From Planctomycetota bacterium (lineage in GTDB: Bacteria; Planctomycetota; Phycisphaerae; Phycisphaerales; SM1A02), in contig VGYX01000010.1 in NCBI GenBank assembly GCA_016872835.1, positions 1 through 64,000 of the forward strand: a stretch of DNA of 64,000 nucleotides, written 5' to 3'. This document shows, piece by piece, positions 26,846-35,931 of the stretch (the stretch's first letter is position 1; the number at the start of each line of letters is the position of its first letter). The position numbers were made by a program, and so were the translations under genes. The notes beneath the pieces are model-generated. The model did not search any database. It had not been told where the DNA came from and saw only the letters and a list, made by a program, of their open reading frames with translations.

Positions 26846-28222
26846 ATGGGTGCCTGCGACGGAGATCCGCGACAGACGAACGTTGACGCGTCGCACGCGG
26901 AACCGAGGGATGCACGGCCTCTGTACCTGCGACCCCACATGCTGGTGCTGATCGCACTTGGCTACAGCTGCGGCGTGCCGCTGGAGATGAGCTTCAACCT
27001 GCTGCCCACGTGGGCCGCGAAAGCGGGCTGGAGCGTGGTGGAGATCGGTTGGCTGTCGCTCGCGAAGCTGCCCTACTCGTTCAAGGTGCTGTGGGCTCCC
27101 GTCACCGACCACTGCGGCGTTCCAGGCCTGCGCTGGCTGGGGCGCCGGCGCTCGTGGCTGGTGGCGGCGCAGCTGGCGTGCCTTGTGCTGCTTGGCGTGC
27201 TCGCGTGGAACATGGACGATCGCGGCGGCATGCTGGGCGTGAACGCGATGCTGCTGCTGACCGGACTCCTGGTGTTCGCGGGTGCCACCCAGGACATCGT
27301 GGCAGACGCCTATCGCGCCGAGGTGCTGCAGCCACGGGAATTCGGCGCCGGTGCCAGCATGTTCGTGACGGGTGCGCGCATCGCGAGCGTGGTGGGAGGC
27401 GCGGCGGCGCTCATCATCGCCAGCCGCATGGCCGAATCGGACGCGACGCGGCCGTGGGCGTGGGCCGTCGCGATCGGCGTGCTGACGGTCTCGACGGTGG
27501 TGGGCATGGCAGGTGCGCTCGTGGGACGCGAGCCGGAGCCGGCGGCCGGGATGGCGCACGGCTTCGCCGCGTCGGTCGCACAACCCTTCACGCTGTTCGC
27601 ACAGGGCTGGGGGCGTCGCCTTCTGGTGCTGTTCCTGTTCGTGATGCTCTACCGCCTTCCAGACAGTCTGGGTGGTGCGATGACCTCGCCGCTGCTGGTG
27701 CAGGGTCTTGGCTACAGCACCGAGTCGATCGGATGGGTGCGACAGGGCTTCGGCGCCGGCATGAGCGTGCTTGGAGCGCTGGTCGGCGGCTGGCTGATCG
27801 CGCGCTGGGGAATCCCGCGATGCCTGTGGGTCTTCGGAGTCCTGCAGGCGCTTAGCAACGGCGCGTTCTGGCTGCTCGCGCTGAAGTATGGCGCGACGGT
27901 GGGTGTGAGGGCCGAGACGTCGGCGCCGGTCTCGTCGCTGATTCCGGCGATCGCCGTGGAGAACGGGTGCGGCGGCATGGTGGCGTGCGCCTTCGTGGCC
28001 TACATGATGAGCGCGTGCGATCGACGGGCCACCGCCACGCAGTACGCGCTCCTCACCTCGTTCATGGCGATCGGAAGCGCGATGAGTGGATGGGCAAGCG
28101 GCTGGATGGTCGCGAATCTGGACTACTCGCCGTTCTACGCCCTCTCGGTGGCCGCGGCCCTGCCTGGATTAGCCTTGCTTCCATGGCTCCGCCACACGCC
28201 CGGCTCCGAGACCTCGCGCTAG
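26846..28222 (+). CDS. AmpG-like major facilitator transporter
   Basis: 458 residues with about 12 membrane helices. The N-terminal pattern (LIALGYSCGVPLEMSFNLLP; then LAKLPYSFKVLWAPVTD) is characteristic of the AmpG/PAT branch of the MFS, followed by FAGATQDIVADAYRAEVL, the conserved motif of that branch. AmpG carries anhydro-muropeptides from periplasm to cytoplasm for cell-wall recycling; distant members carry acetyl-CoA. In this lineage, where peptidoglycan is thin or modified, the substrate is uncertain. No ampD or nagZ is nearby. It is 10 bases upstream of the next same-strand membrane gene. Confidence 0.8.
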   Translation: MGACDGDPRQTNVDASHAEPRDARPLYLRPHMLVLIALGYSCGVPLEMSFNLLPTWAAKAGWSVVEIGWLSLAKLPYSFKVLWAPVTDHCGVPGLRWLGRRRSWLVAAQLACLVLLGVLAWNMDDRGGMLGVNAMLLLTGLLVFAGATQDIVADAYRAEVLQPREFGAGASMFVTGARIASVVGGAAALIIASRMAESDATRPWAWAVAIGVLTVSTVVGMAGALVGREPEPAAGMAHGFAASVAQPFTLFAQGWGRRLLVLFLFVMLYRLPDSLGGAMTSPLLVQGLGYSTESIGWVRQGFGAGMSVLGALVGGWLIARWGIPRCLWVFGVLQALSNGAFWLLALKYGATVGVRAETSAPVSSLIPAIAVENGCGGMVACAFVAYMMSACDRRATATQYALLTSFMAIGSAMSGWASGWMVANLDYSPFYALSVAAALPGLALLPWLRHTPGSETSR

Positions 28223-28231
28223 CCTGACCGC

Positions 28232-29488
28232 ATGCTTCGACGAAGCATGCTGATCGCCACCATCCAGCTGGCACTCGCGACGAGTGCGGTGGCCGGCGTG
28301 GCGTCCGTCTTCATGCAGCGGGGCTCGATGGCCGGGCGGACCGCGTGGACCGCGCTGGTCGTGCTGATCGCGTCGGTCTGCCTGCTGCCCTTGAGCCGGC
28401 CGAACACCGATGGGCGCGTCTCGGCGCTGGAGATCCTGTGGAGCGGCTTCATCGGCGTGGGCGCCGCGCTCACGCTGGGACTGATCTGGAACGCGGCTCC
28501 CCTCGGTGCCGCACGCGATCTTCTGCTGGCGACCACCCTCTCCTGGACCGGATTCGGCATCCCGACAGCGATGGTGCTGTTGCCCGCCCTGCGACGCCGC
28601 GCCACGCCGACCGCCGTGAGCTATCCGGCCTCGTCGAGGGTCTCGGTGTTCGGCGCCGGTGCGAGCTTCCTGATCGCCGTGGGCGCAATGGTGGCGATGG
28701 AGCCGGCTGGATCGAATCGCACGGAGTTCGTGCCGTTCGGGTTCATCATCTCGATCCTGAGCGTGGTGCTCGCTGCGGCGAATCTCGTGAGCTTCCGACA
28801 GCCGCGGCCCCAGGACCAGGCGGGAACGATCGACCGGCTGGCGGGAACGCTCGGCGTGCTCGCGACGCTGGGCGCATGGGCCACCTTGATGGCGGTCGCG
28901 GCACTGGCGACGAACCTTCTGGAGCCACCGAACGCGGGATCGCAACTCGCTCGCGAGGCGCTGATGCAGCGCTTCCTGACGCCTGCGGTGGCCTGCACCG
29001 GTGTCTCGATCTCTGGCGCGCTGTGGTGCTCCTTGAGGGCCGTGCGCTTCCGCGGGTGGTCCGCAGTTCTGCCTCCAGCGACGACCGCTCTCACGCTAGC
29101 GCTGACGGGCCTGCTGACGGTCGCCTCGACTCAAGAACGCCCGCCGGATCTCGCCATACGCATCACGATCGCGCTCGGCATCATCGATGCGAGCGCTCTG
29201 GTGACCGTGGTTCTGGTGCTTCGGGCGCGGCGCTCCAGCCCGGACACCGAGGACTTCGTGAAGCCCATCGAGGGCCTTCCCATGAAGTGTCCACGATGCA
29301 GCGCGCCGCGCGTGGCGCAGCTGGGCGAGAGCGCGTGCGGCTCCTGCGGGTTGGTGCTGGTGCTTGCCGTACGCGACGATCTGTGTCCCGCCTGCCGGTA
29401 CGACCTTCGGGGTCAGGCGAGCGGACCGTGCCCGGAATGCGGACGCGTGCGACAGATGCCCGCGTTGGCGACCGCGCCGATGAACTAG
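28232..29488 (+). CDS. Multi-pass membrane protein with a C-terminal double zinc ribbon
   Basis: 418 residues. About eight to nine hydrophobic helices fill residues 1-340 (IQLALATSAVAGVASVFM, ILWSGFIGVGAALTLGLIW and later ones). The C-terminus carries two Cys4 zinc-ribbon units: MKCPRCSAPRVAQ...ESACGSCGL and DDLCPACRYDLRG...GPCPECGRVR. The second (CPACxYDLRG...CPECG) is a form I have met repeatedly in planctomycete membrane proteins. Function is unknown. It starts 10 bases after the AmpG-like gene and may share its transcript. Its TAG overlaps the TAG of the convergent nucleoside transporter in the shared palindrome CTAG. Confidence 0.65.
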   Translation: MLRRSMLIATIQLALATSAVAGVASVFMQRGSMAGRTAWTALVVLIASVCLLPLSRPNTDGRVSALEILWSGFIGVGAALTLGLIWNAAPLGAARDLLLATTLSWTGFGIPTAMVLLPALRRRATPTAVSYPASSRVSVFGAGASFLIAVGAMVAMEPAGSNRTEFVPFGFIISILSVVLAAANLVSFRQPRPQDQAGTIDRLAGTLGVLATLGAWATLMAVAALATNLLEPPNAGSQLAREALMQRFLTPAVACTGVSISGALWCSLRAVRFRGWSAVLPPATTALTLALTGLLTVASTQERPPDLAIRITIALGIIDASALVTVVLVLRARRSSPDTEDFVKPIEGLPMKCPRCSAPRVAQLGESACGSCGLVLVLAVRDDLCPACRYDLRGQASGPCPECGRVRQMPALATAPMN

Positions 29489-30762
29489 AGGAACAGGCTG
29501 GCGATCGCGCCCGTCATCCAGCAGGCCAGCGCGCCCGCCACCATGGCGCGAAGACCGAGCGCGGCGAAGTCACCCCGTCGCTGCGGCGCCATGGCGCTCA
29601 GGCCACCAATCTGGATCGCGATGCTGGGGAGGTTGGCGAAGCCGCACAGCGCGTAGGTGGCGATGCTCGCGGCGCGCCCACCGATCGAGCCATCCTGAAT
29701 CGATCGTGCCAGATCGACGTAGGCCACGAACTCCGTCGCGATCACCTGCTGACCCATCAGCGAGCCGACCTTCGCGGCGTCGGGGCCGGTGCCAAGACAC
29801 CAGGCAATCGGCGTGAAGACATAGCCCAGCAGATTCTGGAAGGTGAAGACCGGCAGCCCGTGGGTTGCACGCCATTGCGCCACGGAGGGAAGCTCGCTCA
29901 ACGCCGCGATCGGCCAGTTCAGCAAGGCCAGCAGCGAGACGAACGCGACCAGCATGGCCCCCACGTTGAGCGCCAGACGCAGGCCGTCGGTCGCGCCCTC
30001 GGCGGCCGCGTCCATCACGTTCACGGTGGTGCGCGGCAGCGAGCGAAGCGCGTCGAGCGACTCCGCGCGCAGTGTCTCCGTCTCGGGAAGCATGAGCTTC
30101 GCCATCACGATGCCCGCCGGGGCGCTCATCACGCTGGCGATCATGAAGTGCTTCGCGACCTCGATGCGCATGGCGGGATCGTCGCCCCCGACTATGCTGA
30201 TGTACGCGGCCATCACGCTGCCGGCGATCGTGGCGAATCCGCCCACCATGATGCACATGACCTGTGAGCGGGTCATTCCCGCGATGAATGGCTTCACCGT
30301 GAGCGGCGCTTCAGTCTGTCCCACGAAGATGTTCGCCGCAGCGCTGAGCGCCTCGGTGCCGGACACGCCGAGCGTGCCCCGGATCACCCAAGCCACGCCC
30401 GCCACGACGCGCTGCATCACTCCCAGGTGATACAGCACCGACATCAGCGCCGCGAAGAAGATGATGATGGGCAGGACCTTGACCGCGAAGATGAAGCCCC
30501 AAGCGCCAGACGCGTCCGCGGTCTTTCCGAAGATGAAGGCCGTGCCCTCGTCGGCGAAGCCGATCACCTTCGTCACGCCGGTCGCGAACAGTGTGAAGGC
30601 CGCGACCACCGGAGGAAATCGAAGCAGCAGGAAGGCGAGCGCCAGTTGCAGCAGCACCCCCACCATCACGGTTCGCCATCGGACACGGTCGCGATACGCG
30701 GACAGCATCCAGCCCAGCGCCAGGATCAGCAGCACACCGAGCAGTCCCGTCCATTGGGTCAC
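29485..30762 (-). CDS. nupC: NupC-family concentrative nucleoside transporter
   Basis: 425 residues with about ten membrane segments. The CNT signature runs through VMVGVLLQLALAFLLLRFP, LPIIIFFAALMSVLYHLGVM, then QTEAPLTVKPFIAGMTRSQV with the conserved Glu and Pro of the substrate site. Later come NVGAMLVAFVSLLALLNWP and TEFVAYVDLA. It imports nucleosides with Na+ or H+. The GTG start (30762) overlaps the stop of the thymidine kinase gene as GTGA, so thymidine import and phosphorylation are translationally coupled. Upstream in-frame codons lie inside tdk and are shadow. Confidence 0.93.
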   Translation of the reverse strand: MTQWTGLLGVLLILALGWMLSAYRDRVRWRTVMVGVLLQLALAFLLLRFPPVVAAFTLFATGVTKVIGFADEGTAFIFGKTADASGAWGFIFAVKVLPIIIFFAALMSVLYHLGVMQRVVAGVAWVIRGTLGVSGTEALSAAANIFVGQTEAPLTVKPFIAGMTRSQVMCIMVGGFATIAGSVMAAYISIVGGDDPAMRIEVAKHFMIASVMSAPAGIVMAKLMLPETETLRAESLDALRSLPRTTVNVMDAAAEGATDGLRLALNVGAMLVAFVSLLALLNWPIAALSELPSVAQWRATHGLPVFTFQNLLGYVFTPIAWCLGTGPDAAKVGSLMGQQVIATEFVAYVDLARSIQDGSIGGRAASIATYALCGFANLPSIAIQIGGLSAMAPQRRGDFAALGLRAMVAGALACWMTGAIASLFL

Positions 30763-31349
30763 GACAGTCGCCCTCCGCCAACGTCGCCCCGATTGGGTCT
30801 CGACGGCACGAAGCAGGTCGAGCAGCGCGGCTCGTAGCTCTCCTCGCCGCCGGCCACGATCCGATCCGACGCGGGAATGAGTCGCTGCGTGTGCGTGCTC
30901 GGCGCGCCACAGCGCGCGCAGACCCCCTGCAGGCGCCGCACGCTGTCCGCGATCTGGAGGAGTTGCGGAAAGGGATCGAACGGCTTGCCAAAGTGGTCGA
31001 TCTCGACACCCGCCACGATCACCATGCGGCCCGCGCGCAGCAGGTCCCGACATGGTTCAAGGGCGTGATCGCCGAAGAAGTGGATCTCGTCGATGATGAT
31101 GATCTCGGCATTTCCTGCGGCTGTGAGGATCTCTTCACCCCGCTCGACCTCGATGGCGGAAGCGTGCGCGCCACCATGCGTCTGGATCGAGCCCGGCAGG
31201 GAGCGGGTGTCGCGCGCGGGTCGGAGCACGCGCAGCGACTGTCCCGATTGACGCAACGCCTCGATCCGTTCAATCAGGAGGGTTGTCTTGCCCGCGAACA
31301 TGGGTCCGCAGATGACTTCAAGGGTTCCGGCAGACGCCGCAAAGTTCAC
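30759..31349 (-). CDS. tdk: Thymidine kinase (TK1 type)
   Basis: 196 residues. The P-loop is GPMFAGKTTLLIERIEAL (Walker A near residue 15), the Asp-rich strand is EIIIIDEIHFF with the catalytic Glu, and the lasso region holds a zinc site of two Cys pairs (CARCG, CSTCF). It phosphorylates thymidine, the first step of thymidine salvage. TK1 enzymes are normally about 190 residues, so it is full length. It is the first gene of a two-gene unit with nupC and lies 47 bases after the SLC13 transporter gene on the same strand. With dcd and nrdJ elsewhere in the window it adds to deoxynucleotide supply. Confidence 0.95.
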   Translation of the reverse strand: MNFAASAGTLEVICGPMFAGKTTLLIERIEALRQSGQSLRVLRPARDTRSLPGSIQTHGGAHASAIEVERGEEILTAAGNAEIIIIDEIHFFGDHALEPCRDLLRAGRMVIVAGVEIDHFGKPFDPFPQLLQIADSVRRLQGVCARCGAPSTHTQRLIPASDRIVAGGEESYEPRCSTCFVPSRPNRGDVGGGRLS

Positions 31350-31396
31350 TTCAAAAGTCTAACACAACGTCATGTGATCCATGGTGAGCGCGGAAG

Positions 31397-32854
31397 TCAA
31401 AGGCGTATGTGCGCAAGCGTGGTGATCACCACGATCGAGACAAGATCAAGCGCGAATCCAGCCCGGATCATCTGACGCTGGCTCACGCGTCCCGTGGCGT
31501 AGACCATCGCGTTGGGCGGTGTGCCGACGGGCAGCATGAAGGCGAGACTCGCACCAAGCGCCGTGGCGATCACCAACCTCTCCGGAGGCACACCGAGTGC
31601 CGGTGCCAGTGCACCGACGATCGGTACCGCCGTGGCGGTGAGTGCGGTGTTGCTCGCCACTTCGCTGGCGAAGACCATCGCCATGACCACCGCACCAAGC
31701 GCGAGGAACGCATGGACGCCACCGAGACCGGTGAACGCCTGTCCGATCGCTTGACTCAGTCCAGTGCGCTGCATGGCATCCGCCAGCGCCAGACCGCCGC
31801 CGAAGAGGATGTACACGCCCCACGGAAGCCGTTGCGTCGCCTGCCACGGCAGCACCGGAGCCCAAGACCGTGTGGAAGCTGGCAGGCACAGCAGGAGTGC
31901 TGCGGCGATCACGGCGATCACGCCATCGGCGAGCAGGGTCGGTCGCCAAGGCGCGTTCCAGTCAGGTGGCGTGATCCAGCACCCGACGGCTGCCATGAAA
32001 ATCGCAAGCGTGATCCAGCCCGCGCCTCGCGTGCGTGGCGCTTGGCCCAACGGCACATCGCACTGGATGCCTTGCACTGGAAACAGGCGCACGAGCGCAA
32101 TCACGGACACAACGCCCATGACACATGCCAGTGGCGTGGCGAACTGCGCCCAGCGAAGAAAGTCCATGGGGACCCCATTGTCGCTCAACCATTTCGCTGC
32201 AATCGCGTTGGGGGGGCTTCCGATGACGGTCGCCGTACCACCTATGGTGGAGGCATACGCCACCACGATCGTCGTGATGGTGACGAAGTTGGTGCTTGCG
32301 CGAGTCGTGATGTTGGTGGACACGCCGAGACGCGGCCGAACCGTCGAGGCCAAACCCGCCACGATCGGAATCATCATGGCCGTCACGGCGGCGTTGCTGA
32401 TGAATGCGCTCATGCCGGCCGTACCCACGAACACCGCGATCACCACCCGCAGCGGAGAGGTCCCCGCCAACCCCAGCAGGCCGCGCGTGAATCGGTCGGT
32501 GAGGCCGTGACGCTCCAGCGCGAGCGCCATCACGCCACCGCCAGCGAACAGGAAAATCACGCTGTCGGCGTAGTGGCAGGCGTTGTCACGGAAACTGCCG
32601 ATTCCCAGCAGCGGAAGCAAGATCGCCGGCAGCAGCGCCGTGACCGCCATCGGTGCTGCCTCGAGCATCCACCAGCACGCCATCCATCCCAACAGTCCCA
32701 GCGTGATCGCGGCATCCCGTGACAGATCGCCCCACGCCCCAAGGTCGGGGTGCGTCAGCGCTGCAAGTGCCACACCGAGCGACGGGCCTCCCACCAGCGC
32801 AACGCGTCCAGGAATCGAAAGTGGAGTGGATCCGTCCTCGCCCGCCATCGACAT
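31397..32854 (-). CDS. SLC13/DASS-family sodium:anion symporter
   Basis: 485 residues from ATG 32854 (an ATG two codons later is an alternative). About 12 membrane segments. Family marks include ALLPAILLPLLGIGSFRDNA, VGTAGMSAFISNAAVTAMMI with the SNT-like loop reading SNA, and GGTATVIGSPPNAIAAKWLS. Near the C-terminus SEVASNTALTATAVPIVGAL carries the second SNT motif, followed by MLPVGTPPNAMVYATG. Members carry dicarboxylates, sulfate or phosphate with Na+. The first motif reads SNA rather than SNT, a conservative change that could affect sodium binding. The substrate is open. Confidence 0.88.
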   Translation of the reverse strand: MSMAGEDGSTPLSIPGRVALVGGPSLGVALAALTHPDLGAWGDLSRDAAITLGLLGWMACWWMLEAAPMAVTALLPAILLPLLGIGSFRDNACHYADSVIFLFAGGGVMALALERHGLTDRFTRGLLGLAGTSPLRVVIAVFVGTAGMSAFISNAAVTAMMIPIVAGLASTVRPRLGVSTNITTRASTNFVTITTIVVAYASTIGGTATVIGSPPNAIAAKWLSDNGVPMDFLRWAQFATPLACVMGVVSVIALVRLFPVQGIQCDVPLGQAPRTRGAGWITLAIFMAAVGCWITPPDWNAPWRPTLLADGVIAVIAAALLLCLPASTRSWAPVLPWQATQRLPWGVYILFGGGLALADAMQRTGLSQAIGQAFTGLGGVHAFLALGAVVMAMVFASEVASNTALTATAVPIVGALAPALGVPPERLVIATALGASLAFMLPVGTPPNAMVYATGRVSQRQMIRAGFALDLVSIVVITTLAHIRL

Positions 32855-33024
32855 GCCGGAAGTGTCCCATGCGTGCAGGCTCCTGTCAGCCCCCATGCAC
32901 GCAGCTTGCCTTCACTTCATGCCGGCTCAGCCGGCACCAAAAATCGCGATGGAGGATGGTCACCCAGGCGTGTGGACCGCCAGCGGATGCGGCAGGGCGA
33001 CGACGGTACGCGATCGCGATCGGA

Positions 33025-33522
33025 TCAGTGGCTGAACTCGACGAGCGTCTCCTTGCCCTGCTGCAGACGCAGCAGGCCAGCCTCGACGGAGAAGCTGTCC
33101 ACCTTCGTCAGCGCCTCAAGGAAGGATCGCTCCAGGGCCATACGATCGGGATCGCTCGCCATCTTGGTGCTCACCATCTGCCCAAAGCGCACCACGCCAC
33201 GCGCGCTGGTGTAGTCGGTCGAGAAGCGGTTCACGCCGCTGAAGCCCGTCACGCGGCCATCGTCCCCGAAGGTCAGCGTGGGCGCACGACCACCGCCAGC
33301 CGCCTTGCCGCCGATCGTCACGCAAACCCATTCGCCCCCCAGCAGTTTCGAGGGCTCCAGACCCGCGGCCTGCTCCTGCTTCATCTGCTCCTGCAGCTGC
33401 TTCTGGCGATCCTCCTCGCGCTGCTCGTGTGCACGTTCGGCCTGCGCGTAGTCCGCCTGTGGACCGCAGGCGAGGGGAAGGACCAGCGTGAGACCGGTGA
33501 GGAATGCCGTCGTGCGCTTCAT
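33025..33522 (-). CDS. META-domain-like lipoprotein
   Basis: 165 residues. Signal peptide with lipobox (LTLVLPLAC, Cys19). A charged, Gln/Glu-rich coiled linker follows (QAERAHEQREEDRQKQLQEQ). A META/HslJ-like domain fills about 60-165 (LLGGEWVCVTIGGKA, PTLTFGDDGRVTGFSGVNRF, MASDPDRMALERSFLEAL). The (G)xxGCNR-type signature appears as GFSGVNRF, with Val in place of Cys. Such domains occur in heat-shock and secreted proteins of unknown function. It has its own start and follows the Dabb lipoprotein gene on the same strand. Confidence 0.75.
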   Translation of the reverse strand: MKRTTAFLTGLTLVLPLACGPQADYAQAERAHEQREEDRQKQLQEQMKQEQAAGLEPSKLLGGEWVCVTIGGKAAGGGRAPTLTFGDDGRVTGFSGVNRFSTDYTSARGVVRFGQMVSTKMASDPDRMALERSFLEALTKVDSFSVEAGLLRLQQGKETLVEFSH

Positions 33523-33562
33523 GGTCGGAGACTAGCAACAGTCCGGGGCCCGTCGTCGCACA

Positions 33563-33970
33563 TCAACGCGTCGTCGCGAAGTTTCCGAAGTCGAACATCT
33601 CGCTGCGCTTCCAACGCGGCTTCCACTTCTCCACCAGCGACTTGTGACGCGGATGCTCGAGGTAGGCCCTGTAGTCCTCGACCGAGTCGAATTCGGTCAC
33701 GATGCCGATCGTGTACCACGACTGCACCTGCGCTCGTCCGGTGTCGACCTTGGGCCCGGCCTGCCATCTCGCCAAGGTGGGGATCGCCTCGAATGCCGCG
33801 CGCATGTCCTGCATCATTTCGTCGGCGCGCGAGGCATCGTCGAGCTCCACCAGCACGACGTGCTGGATGCGTGGATCGGGCGTACCCGCCGGCTTCACGC
33901 GCATCGTCATGCCCGAGCAAGCGGCCAGAAGGATCGATGCGGTCATCACGGCGACATGGGCAAGCCTCAT
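33563..33970 (-). CDS. Dabb (stress-responsive alpha-beta barrel) lipoprotein
   Basis: 135 residues from ATG 33970. Signal peptide with lipobox (VMTASILLAAC). The mature domain is a Dabb ferredoxin-like fold: IQHVVLVELDDASRADEMMQ, then FEAIPTLARWQAGP, SWYTIGIVTEFDSVEDYRAY and HPRHKSLVEKW. The Dabb fold is found in plant and bacterial stress proteins and in some polyketide cyclases; an exported lipid-anchored form is unusual but known in planctomycetes. The start was chosen for the signal peptide; an upstream ATG at 34021 overlaps the divergent amn gene. Confidence 0.82.
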   Translation of the reverse strand: MRLAHVAVMTASILLAACSGMTMRVKPAGTPDPRIQHVVLVELDDASRADEMMQDMRAAFEAIPTLARWQAGPKVDTGRAQVQSWYTIGIVTEFDSVEDYRAYLEHPRHKSLVEKWKPRWKRSEMFDFGNFATTR

Positions 33971-34010
33971 GCTCAGGAATCTACCCGCATGCTGGCGGTA
34001 GCATTCGCCC

Positions 34011-34781
34011 ATGCGCGACAAGGCAGAGATCGTGCGCGAGTGGCTGCCCCGCTACACCGGTCGCGCGACCGGTGAGTTCGGTCACTACGTCCTGCTGACG
34101 AACTTCACCACTTACGTCGAGGCCTTCGCCACGAAATTTGGCGTTCCCGTGGTGGGCCGCGATCACCCCATGCTCTCGGCGACCTCCGAGAACATCACGA
34201 TCATCAGCTTCGGCATGGGCAGCGCGATGGCCGCCACGGTGATGGACCTGCTGAGCGCGATCGACCCGAAGGCGGTGCTGTTCCTGGGCAAGTGCGGCGG
34301 TCTGAAGAAGACGAAGCTCGGCGACTTCGTGCTGCCGATCGCCGCGATCCGCGGCGAGGGCACCAGCAACGAGTACATGCCCGCCGAGGTGCCGGCCCTG
34401 CCGAGTTTCCGCCTCCAGCGGGCGGTGAGCGCGAGCATCGTGAAGCACAAGTGCGACTACTTCACGGGCACCGTCTACACCACGAACCGTCGGGTGTGGG
34501 AGCACGACGAGCGCTTCAAGGAATACCTGCGCCAGATCCGCGCCATCGGCATCGACATGGAGACGGCGACCATCTTCCTGGTGGGCTTCGCCAACGGCAT
34601 CCCCAAGGGAGCCCTGCTTCTCGTGAGCGACAACCCCATGAATCCCGAGGGTGTGAAGACCACGCAGAGCGATCGCGAGGTCACGGAGCGGTTCGTGGCC
34701 AAGCATCTCGACATCGGCATCGACGCACTGCGCGACCTGCGCGATCGCGGCGAGAGCGTGAAGCACCTGCGCTTCGAGTGA
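34011..34781 (+). CDS. amn: AMP nucleosidase (short form)
   Basis: 256 residues, a catalytic-domain-only AMP nucleosidase of the nucleoside phosphorylase fold. It carries HYVLLTNFTTYVEAFA, NITIISFGMGSAMAATVMDL, then VLFLGKCGGLKKTKLGDFVL and GIDMETATIFLVGFANGIPK with the ribose-binding Glu. SDNPMNPEG contains the purine-site Asp. It would split AMP to adenine and ribose 5-phosphate, regulating purine pools. The N-terminal regulatory domain of the long E. coli Amn is absent, as is common for this subtype. Its stop abuts that of the convergent OYE gene. Confidence 0.9.
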   Translation: MRDKAEIVREWLPRYTGRATGEFGHYVLLTNFTTYVEAFATKFGVPVVGRDHPMLSATSENITIISFGMGSAMAATVMDLLSAIDPKAVLFLGKCGGLKKTKLGDFVLPIAAIRGEGTSNEYMPAEVPALPSFRLQRAVSASIVKHKCDYFTGTVYTTNRRVWEHDERFKEYLRQIRAIGIDMETATIFLVGFANGIPKGALLLVSDNPMNPEGVKTTQSDREVTERFVAKHLDIGIDALRDLRDRGESVKHLRFE

Positions 34782-35891
34782 TCAGGCCGGCGAACCGTCG
34801 GCGCGCGGATAGTCCGTCAGACCCTTCTCCGCGCCGCCGTAGTAGGTGGCCTCGTCGCCCTTCGCGAGCGCTTGTCCCTGACGAAAGCGCTCGGGCAGGT
34901 CGGGATTCGCGATAAACGCGCGACCGAAGCAGCACGCGTCGCACAGGCCGTCTTGCAGCAGGCGTTCCGCGTGCTCGCGCGTAAGGCCAGCCGACGCGAA
35001 CAGCGCGCCGCGATACACACTGCGGTAGTCGCGAAGGAACGCGTCGTCGAAGCCCGGCCGGCCGTAGGCCCACTGGTAGTTCACGAGATCCACGTAGGCC
35101 ACGCCCGCGTGCTGCAGCTGGCGCGCGACCTCCAGGTGCTGCTCGCGCCATTGGATGTCCACGGTGTCCCCGTCGTTGCCACTACCGGGCGAGAGTCGAA
35201 CGCCCACACGATCGGCGCCCCAGACTTTCACGCAGGCGCGCATGCACTCCAGCAGAAAGCGCGCACGCTTCACCAAGTCACCACCCCATGCGTCGGTACG
35301 ACGGTTCACCACCGAACTCATGAACTGGTCAGGCAGATAGCCGTTGGCGCCGTGGACCTGCACGCCGTCAAAGCCCGCGTCCTTGGCGATCTGGGCAGCC
35401 TTGCCGTACTGGTCGATCACGCCGGGAATCTCGGCCTCGGTCAGCGCACGCGGCTGATCGCACTCCACGCGCGCGGGCTTGCCCTGCGTATCCAGCGCGA
35501 AGCAGGTGCCCTTGCTGGCGCGCAGATCACTCGCGCTCACGGGCGCCGCGCCGCCGGGCTGCAGGCTGCGGTGCGAGATGCGTCCCACGTGCCACAGTTG
35601 CGCATGGATGTGTCCGCCCGCTGCGTGCACCGCATCGGTCACCAGCCGCCAACCCGCACCCTGCTCGGCGGAGTGCATGCCGGGCGTCCACAGGTAGCCC
35701 TGCCCTTCCGGGCACACCTGCGTGGCTTCGCTCACGAGCAGACCCGCGCCGGCACGCTGCGCGTAGTAGGTGGCGTTCAACCCCCACGGAACGTTGCCCG
35801 GCTGCTTCGCGCGACAGCGCGTCAGTGGCGCCATCACGACGCGGTTGGGAAGCGTGAGCGGTCCAAGACGAAGGGGTTCGAAGAGTCTCAT
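34782..35891 (-). CDS. Old Yellow Enzyme family NADH:flavin oxidoreductase
   Basis: 369 residues, FMN-dependent ene-reductase (NemA/OYE type). It opens RLFEPLRLGPLTLPNRVVMA with PLTRCRA. The active-site pair sits in GVQVHGANGYLPDQFMSSVV (His and Asn of HxxN), and the Tyr-containing strand and RVGVRLSPGSGND carry the FMN phosphate contacts. SRTDxYGG appears as RRTDAWGG. It reduces electrophilic alkenes or nitro esters using NAD(P)H. The gene lies 40 bases after terC on the same strand, in a minus-strand run with gap and an SDR, so co-transcription is possible. Confidence 0.93.
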   Translation of the reverse strand: MRLFEPLRLGPLTLPNRVVMAPLTRCRAKQPGNVPWGLNATYYAQRAGAGLLVSEATQVCPEGQGYLWTPGMHSAEQGAGWRLVTDAVHAAGGHIHAQLWHVGRISHRSLQPGGAAPVSASDLRASKGTCFALDTQGKPARVECDQPRALTEAEIPGVIDQYGKAAQIAKDAGFDGVQVHGANGYLPDQFMSSVVNRRTDAWGGDLVKRARFLLECMRACVKVWGADRVGVRLSPGSGNDGDTVDIQWREQHLEVARQLQHAGVAYVDLVNYQWAYGRPGFDDAFLRDYRSVYRGALFASAGLTREHAERLLQDGLCDACCFGRAFIANPDLPERFRQGQALAKGDEATYYGGAEKGLTDYPRADGSPA

Positions 35892-35931
35892 GGGCGCGCT
35901 CCTGACGAGCCGCGATGCTAGGACGCCCGGA

